Both the position numbers and the translations under genes were made by a program. This document shows, one piece after another, positions 60,092 to 64,000 of a DNA stretch of 64,000 nt (position 1 is the stretch's first letter; each line of letters begins with the position of its first letter). Below the pieces are notes generated by a model. The model saw only the letters and a list, made by a program, of their open reading frames with translations, was not told the origin of the DNA and ran no database searches. The DNA comes from Streptomyces cinnamoneus. GTDB lineage: Bacteria; Actinomycetota; Actinomycetes; Streptomycetales; Streptomycetaceae. The stretch covers positions 4,337,001-4,401,000 of the forward strand of contig NZ_PKFQ01000001.1 in assembly GCF_002939475.1 (NCBI RefSeq). Direction: 5' to 3'.

Positions 60092-61471
60092 ATGTCCAGA
60101 TTGCCACGATGGGTCGGTGGCGTCGGCTCGGGTCTCATACGGCTCGCCGAACGGCTCGACGCCCGCAAGGCGGCCGCGGAGCACGACACCGCGGCCGCGC
60201 CCGAGGCGGAGGCCGCCCGTGCCACGGCCCCGGACCGCGCTCCCGAGCCGGCCGCCGCGCCCGTACCCGCCTACGAACCCGGTCCGGGCGACCCGCCCGG
60301 GCACGGCCACGTCGCGTCGCCTGTCATGGCCATGCGGCCTGATCCGGTCGCCGCCGTGCCCTGGGGCGTGCGGGTCGCCGCCGAGGTGGGCTGGCGGCTG
60401 CTGGTGCTGGCCGGGACGCTGTGGGTGCTGATGCGGGTGATCAGCGCCGTGCGCCTGGTGGTGCTCGCCTTCGTCGCCGGCCTGCTGATCACCGCACTGC
60501 TCCAGCCGACCGTCGCCTGGCTCAAGCGCCACGGCGTGCCGCGCGGCGTCGCCACGGCCATGACCTTCGTGTCCGGCTTCATCATCATGGGGCTGGTCGG
60601 CTGGTTCGTGGTCTGGCAGGTCACCGAGAACCTCGACGGGCTGTCGGCCAACGTCCAGCACGGCATCACCGACCTCAAGCAGTGGCTGCTCGACAGCCCG
60701 TTCCACGTCACCCAGGACCAGATCAACAACATCGCCGACAACCTCAGCAAGGCCATCGGCAACACCAAGGACCTCACCTCCGCCGCCACCGAGGGCGTCC
60801 AGGTGATCCTCGAGGTGCTCACCGGCATCCTGCTGGCGATGTTCAGCACGCTCTTCCTGCTCTACGACGGCCCCAGGATCTGGAGCTGGATCCTCAAGCT
60901 GGTGCCGGCCGCCGCCCGCGAGGGCGTGGCGGGCGCCGGCCCGCGCGCGTGGACCACGCTGACGGCCTATGTGCGCGGCACGGTGATAGTGGCTCTCATC
61001 GACGCCATCTGCATCGGCGTCGGCATCTTCTTCCTCGACGTGCCGATGGCCGTGCCCCTGGCCGTCTTCATCTTCCTCTTCGCCTTCATCCCGCTGGTCG
61101 GCGCCGTCGTCTCCGGTGCGCTGGCGGTGGTCGTCGCGCTCGTCACCCGGGACGTCTTCACGGCGGCCATGGTGCTGGTGGTCGTCCTGGCCGTGCAGCA
61201 GATCGAGGGCCACGTCCTCCAGCCGTTCATCCTCGGGCGCGCCGTGCGGGTCCATCCCCTGGCCGTGGTGCTGTCGGTCGCGGCGGGCTCGATGGTCGCG
61301 GGCATCGGCGGCGCGGTCGTGGCCGTGCCGCTGGTGGCGGTGACCAACACGGTCGTCGGATACCTGCGGGCCTACGCGAAGGAGAACGCGGCGCGGGCCC
61401 GCCTGGACGTCTCCCCCGGGGAGGCGGCCGCGGTGGCGTCGCCCCCGCCGCCCCCGCCGTCCTCCCCGTGA
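60092..61471 (+). CDS. AI-2E family transporter
   Basis: Membrane protein of 459 residues in the AI-2 exporter (YdiK/TqsA/PerM) superfamily. A long Ala/Pro-rich cytoplasmic N-terminus is followed by about eight spans. The family block VPMAVPLAVFIFLFAFIPLVGAVVSG and QQIEGHVLQPFILGRAVRVHPLAVVLSV are characteristic. Members export varied small solutes or act as Na+/H+ antiporters; AI-2 export is not implied. A poly-Pro tail (PPPPPPSSP) ends the protein. The strong bidirectional terminator after it separates it from ahpD. Confidence 0.9.
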   Translation: MSRLPRWVGGVGSGLIRLAERLDARKAAAEHDTAAAPEAEAARATAPDRAPEPAAAPVPAYEPGPGDPPGHGHVASPVMAMRPDPVAAVPWGVRVAAEVGWRLLVLAGTLWVLMRVISAVRLVVLAFVAGLLITALLQPTVAWLKRHGVPRGVATAMTFVSGFIIMGLVGWFVVWQVTENLDGLSANVQHGITDLKQWLLDSPFHVTQDQINNIADNLSKAIGNTKDLTSAATEGVQVILEVLTGILLAMFSTLFLLYDGPRIWSWILKLVPAAAREGVAGAGPRAWTTLTAYVRGTVIVALIDAICIGVGIFFLDVPMAVPLAVFIFLFAFIPLVGAVVSGALAVVVALVTRDVFTAAMVLVVVLAVQQIEGHVLQPFILGRAVRVHPLAVVLSVAAGSMVAGIGGAVVAVPLVAVTNTVVGYLRAYAKENAARARLDVSPGEAAAVASPPPPPPSSP

Positions 61472-61522
61472 TCCCCGCCCGCTGAGCGGGGGCGCTCCCC
61501 CGAAGGGAGCCCCGGTGCACGA

Positions 61523-61556
61523 CGAAGGGCCCCGACCGCGAGGTCGGGGCCCTTCG
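61523..61556. terminator. bidirectional terminator between AI-2E gene and ahpD
   Basis: Perfect 15-bp stem CGAAGGGCCCCGACC / GGTCGGGGCCCTTCG with loop GCGA. It sits between convergent genes. Confidence 0.9.
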
Positions 61557-61580
61557 TCTCGTTCCTGGCGGTGCGCCGGG

Positions 61581-62114
61581 TCAGCCGTTCAGGACGCTTT
61601 CGGCGTCCAGGGTGGCACCGACGGCCTGGAGGACCGAGGCGATCTTGAAGGCTTCCTGGATCGTCTCGCGCTCCACGCCGGCCTTGCGCAGCACCTGCTC
61701 GTGCGAGTCGAGGCACATGCCGCAGCCGTTGATGGCGGAGACGGCCAGGGACCACAGCTCGAAGTCGACCTTCTCCACGCCGGGGTTGCCGATGACGTTC
61801 ATCCGCAGGCCCGCGCGCAGGTTGCCGTACTCCGGGTCCGACAGCAGGTGCCGGGTGCGGTAGTAGACGTTGTTCATCGCCATGATGGCGGCGGCGGCCT
61901 TCGCGGCGGTGTACGCCTCGGGGGAGAGGTTCGCCTTGGCCTCGGGCTCCAGCTCGCGCAGGACGATCGGCGAACGGGTCGCGATCGCGCAGGCGAGGAC
62001 CGTGCCCCACAGCTGCTGCTGGGGGAGGTCGGAGTTGCCGATGACCGAGCCGAGGTTCAGCTTCAGGTCCTTGGCGTAGTCCGGTATGGCGGACTTCAGC
62101 TCATCGAGCGCCAT
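61581..62114 (-). CDS. ahpD: alkyl hydroperoxide reductase AhpD
   Basis: Cytoplasmic peroxidase/reductant of 177 residues. The active pair Cys131-Gly-Met-Cys134 with His138 ([13 protein letters not shown]) and the helical carboxymuconolactone-decarboxylase-like fold ([16 protein letters not shown]) are typical. AhpD passes electrons from lipoyl proteins to AhpC in actinobacteria. It lies 11 bp after ahpC on the minus strand, forming the ahpCD operon controlled by OxyR next to it. Confidence 0.96.
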   Translation of the reverse strand: MALDELKSAIPDYAKDLKLNLGSVIGNSDLPQQQLWGTVLACAIATRSPIVLRELEPEAKANLSPEAYTAAKAAAAIMAMNNVYYRTRHLLSDPEYGNLRAGLRMNVIGNPGVEKVDFELWSLAVSAINGCGMCLDSHEQVLRKAGVERETIQEAFKIASVLQAVGATLDAESVLNG

Positions 62115-62125
62115 GGGAGATCAGC

Positions 62126-62680
62126 TCACTCGCCCGCGAGGAGCTTGACCGCGTCGAGGGTCTCCTCGCCCTTGGACCAGTTGCAGGGGCACAGCTCGTC
62201 CGTCTGCAGGGCGTCGAGGACCCGCAGGACCTCCTTGGGGTTACGGCCCACGGAGCCGGCGGTCACCATGACGAACTGGATCTCGTTGTTCGGGTCCACG
62301 ATGAAGACGGCGCGCTGGGCGTAGCCGTCCTCGCCCTCGACGCCGCAGGCCTGCATCAGCTCGTGCTTGGCGTCGGCCAGCATCGGGAAGGGCAGGTCGC
62401 GCAGGTCGGCGTGGTCCTTGCGCCAGGCGTGGTGCACGAACTCGGAGTCGCCGGAGACACCGAGGATCTGGGCGTCACGGTCGGCGAACTCGTCGTTCAG
62501 CTTGCCGAAGGCCGCGATCTCGGTCGGGCACACGAAGGTGAAGTCCTTGGGCCAGAAGAAGACGACCTTCCACTTGCCCTCGTAGGTCTTGTTGTCGATC
62601 TGCGCGAAGGCCTTGTCCGCGTCGAGGTCCACACAGGCGGTCAGGTCGAACTCGGGGAACTTGTCACCGACAGTGAGCAC
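62126..62680 (-). CDS. ahpC: alkyl hydroperoxide reductase AhpC (peroxiredoxin)
   Basis: Typical 2-Cys peroxiredoxin of 184 residues that reduces organic peroxides and H2O2. The peroxidatic Cys51 is in DFTFVCPTE with the Thr and Arg of the active site; the resolving Cys is in DELCPCNW near the C-terminus. GTG 62680 (LTVGDKFPEF) follows AAGGAGA closely and gives the family length; the upstream ATG at 62695 would include the ribosome site. It is divergent from oxyR, as known for Streptomyces ahpCD/oxyR. Confidence 0.96.
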   Translation of the reverse strand: MLTVGDKFPEFDLTACVDLDADKAFAQIDNKTYEGKWKVVFFWPKDFTFVCPTEIAAFGKLNDEFADRDAQILGVSGDSEFVHHAWRKDHADLRDLPFPMLADAKHELMQACGVEGEDGYAQRAVFIVDPNNEIQFVMVTAGSVGRNPKEVLRVLDALQTDELCPCNWSKGEETLDAVKLLAGE

Positions 62681-62812
62681 GCGCTCTCCTTGCAATGGAG
62701 GAAAGCCCTGTTCATGGGGTTTCCTGCGGGTTGGACGACAACCACAGTGCCATAGGAGGCATTGATAGCGGAAATAGCTAGACTGGGTGATGTTGATCGG
62801 AGGTGGTTATCA
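62681..62812. promoter_or_regulatory. ahpC-oxyR divergent control region
   Basis: 132 bp between the starts. TAGC-N7-GCTA (62766-62769 and 62777-62780) is a small symmetric site of the T-Nx-A LysR/OxyR type inside an AT-rich block, close to the oxyR start. TAGACT (62779-62784) is a possible oxyR -10 that overlaps it, fitting OxyR autoregulation. Confidence 0.55.
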
Positions 62813-63838
62813 GTGGTGTCCTCGCCCATATCCAAGGGGCAGCAGCACGGTGCGGACCGCGGTCCGGCCCCCTGGCCGGCCCCCGCGAAGGTCCCGCCGG
62901 CGCGGCCCCGTCAGCCCAGCCTCGCGCAGCTCCGCGCGTTCGCCGCCGTCGCCGAGCACCTGCACTTCCGCGACGCGGCCACGGCCATCGGCATGAGCCA
63001 GCCGGCGCTCTCGGGGGCCGTCTCCACGCTGGAGGAGTCGCTCGGCATCCAGCTCCTCGAGCGTACGACGAGAAAAGTCCTGCTCTCGCCCGCCGGGGAG
63101 CGGCTGGCCGTCCGGGCCCGCACGGTCCTCGACGCCGTCGGCGACTTCATGGAGGAGGCCGACGCGGCCCGCGCGCCCTTCACCGGCGTCCTGCGCCTGG
63201 GGGTGATCCCCACCGTCGCGCCCTATCTGCTGCCCGTCGTCCTGCGCCTGGTCCACGACTCCTATCCGGACCTCGACCTCCAGGTCCACGAGGAGCAGAC
63301 CGCCTCGCTGCTGGACGGCCTCTCCCAGGGCCGGCTCGACCTGCTGCTGCTCGCCGTGCCGCTCGGCGCGCCCGGCGTGAGCGAACTGCCGCTGTTCGAC
63401 GAGGACTTCGTCCTGGTCACCCCGAGCGACCACTGGCTCGCCGGCCGCGGCGACATCCCGCGCGAGGCCCTGCGCGACCTCGACCTGCTGCTCCTGGACG
63501 AGGGGCACTGCCTGCGCGACCAGGCGCTGGAGGTCTGCCACGAGGTCGGGCGCGCGACGGGCGCCCCGATGACGACCAGCGCGGCGGGCCTGTCGACCCT
63601 GGTCCAGCTGGTGGGCGGCGGCCTCGGGGTCACTTTGCTGCCGCGTACGGCTCTGCGCGTCGAGACCGGCCGCAGCGACCGCCTCGCCACCGGGTACTTC
63701 GCCGACCCCGCCCCCTCGCGCAGGGTCGCCCTGGCCATGCGGTCGGGGGCGGCGCGGCAGGGCGAGTTCGAGGAGTTCGCGGCCGCGCTCAGGGGAGAGC
63801 TGAGCCGCCTTCCGGTGCGGATCGTCGAGGAGGGCTGA
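62813..63838 (+). CDS. oxyR: hydrogen-peroxide sensing LysR regulator OxyR
   Basis: LysR-type activator of about 341 residues. The N-terminal wHTH (SLAQLRAFAAVAEHLHFRDAATAIGMSQPALSGAVSTLEESLGIQLLERT) is standard. In the regulatory domain LLDEGHCLRDQALEVC holds the redox Cys pair that corresponds to Cys199 and Cys208 of E. coli OxyR, so it is a true peroxide sensor. GTG 62813 or 62816 has GGAGGTGG upstream. Some extra Pro/Ala residues precede the HTH. It activates the divergent ahpCD operon. Confidence 0.96.
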   Translation: MVSSPISKGQQHGADRGPAPWPAPAKVPPARPRQPSLAQLRAFAAVAEHLHFRDAATAIGMSQPALSGAVSTLEESLGIQLLERTTRKVLLSPAGERLAVRARTVLDAVGDFMEEADAARAPFTGVLRLGVIPTVAPYLLPVVLRLVHDSYPDLDLQVHEEQTASLLDGLSQGRLDLLLLAVPLGAPGVSELPLFDEDFVLVTPSDHWLAGRGDIPREALRDLDLLLLDEGHCLRDQALEVCHEVGRATGAPMTTSAAGLSTLVQLVGGGLGVTLLPRTALRVETGRSDRLATGYFADPAPSRRVALAMRSGAARQGEFEEFAAALRGELSRLPVRIVEEG

Positions 63839-63852
63839 GGAGGCGCCGCACA

Positions 63853-63893
63853 CCGGGCGGGGGCGCCGCCGGGTGCGCGGCGCCCCCGCCCGG
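63853..63893. terminator. terminator between oxyR and the converging permease gene
   Basis: Perfect 16-bp stem CCGGGCGGGGGCGCCG / CGGCGCCCCCGCCCGG with a 9-base loop, 14 bp past the oxyR stop. It is symmetric, so probably used from both sides. Confidence 0.9.
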
Positions 63894-63900
63894 CCGTCCC

Positions 63901-64000
63901 TACTCGGTGCGCAGCCCGTCCGGCCGGGTCATCCGCCACAGCGGCGGCAGGCTGGCGAGGGTGACCAGGGCGATCACCCCGGCGCCCGCACCGGTCACGG
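63901..64000 (-). CDS. FtsX-like ABC permease (3' end only)
   Basis: The window ends inside this gene. The last ~33 residues (a membrane segment with VIALVTLASLPPLWRM, then TRPDGLRTE and stop) are typical of the C-terminal ending of FtsX/MacB-like permeases, where a span is followed by a short RPDGLR-type tail. An ATPase partner gene would be expected beyond the window edge. Assignment rests on this short piece. Confidence 0.6.

Overview
The window is a very GC-rich actinobacterial chromosome segment, almost certainly Streptomyces. The evidence is extreme G/C at third codon positions, frequent GTG/TTG starts, TTA codons confined to a few genes, mycothiol metabolism (Mca), GTP-type PEP carboxykinase, Streptomyces-style HutH, and an actinobacterial Tad locus. 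There are no tRNA or rRNA genes, CRISPR arrays, insertion sequences or phage genes. It reads as ordinary chromosome core with small accessory stretches.

1-9.6 kb: a truncated enoyl-CoA hydratase, a GAF-GGDEF diguanylate cyclase, histidase hutH with an operator-like inverted repeat on its -35 box, a small LAxTG-type surface protein, an L,D-transpeptidase lipoprotein, DUF2786, thioesterase and DUF1330 genes, and a secreted trypsin-fold protein. Between the last two lies an unannotated 42-codon gene (8341-8469) whose product looks like a SapB/AmfS (RamS-family) class III lanthipeptide precursor, with no modification enzyme nearby.

9.9-30.2 kb: msrA; a trio of an M48 metallopeptidase flanked by two paralogous membrane-anchored proteins; metB; a sigma factor/membrane protein pair; MarR; ilvA; a DrrAB-like ABC exporter; greA; DUF4307; mca; a DUF255 thioredoxin-fold protein; TetR; a hemolysin III family protein; pckG; and a conserved hypothetical gene under an unusual palindrome plus leader hairpin.

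30.3-37.5 kb: an aminotransferase, a D-amino-acid operon (N-acyl-D-amino-acid deacylase and a D-serine dehydratase-like enzyme), a gene fragment, and two secreted peptidases (M14 carboxypeptidase and a trypsin-like protease).

37.7-54.2 kb: a complete Flp/Tad pilus locus (zinc-ribbon protein, CpaB, TadZ fused to TadE, TadE, TadA, TadB, TadC, Flp pilin, TadG-like, lipoprotein, OmpA-like). It is followed by an MFS/XRE-cupin pair, a YunG-like protein, unknown membrane proteins, a SUKH-like protein, DUF192 and the prepilin peptidase. Three pilus genes carry TTA codons, implying control by the bldA tRNA.

54.2-64 kb: a 1-kb gene-free region holding a probable 6C-type small RNA/terminator and a cluster of GATTC repeats, then an aldo/keto reductase, a cis/Z-prenyltransferase, a PIN-PhoH protein, an SLT-type lysozyme-like protein behind a structured leader, an AI-2E family exporter, the ahpD-ahpC/oxyR peroxide-defence module, and the 3' end of an FtsX-like permease gene.

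The observations most worth following are the orphan RamS-like peptide, the TadZ-TadE fusion that a prepilin peptidase should cut, the bldA signature of the pilus locus, and the 6C-like RNA beside the prepilin peptidase gene.
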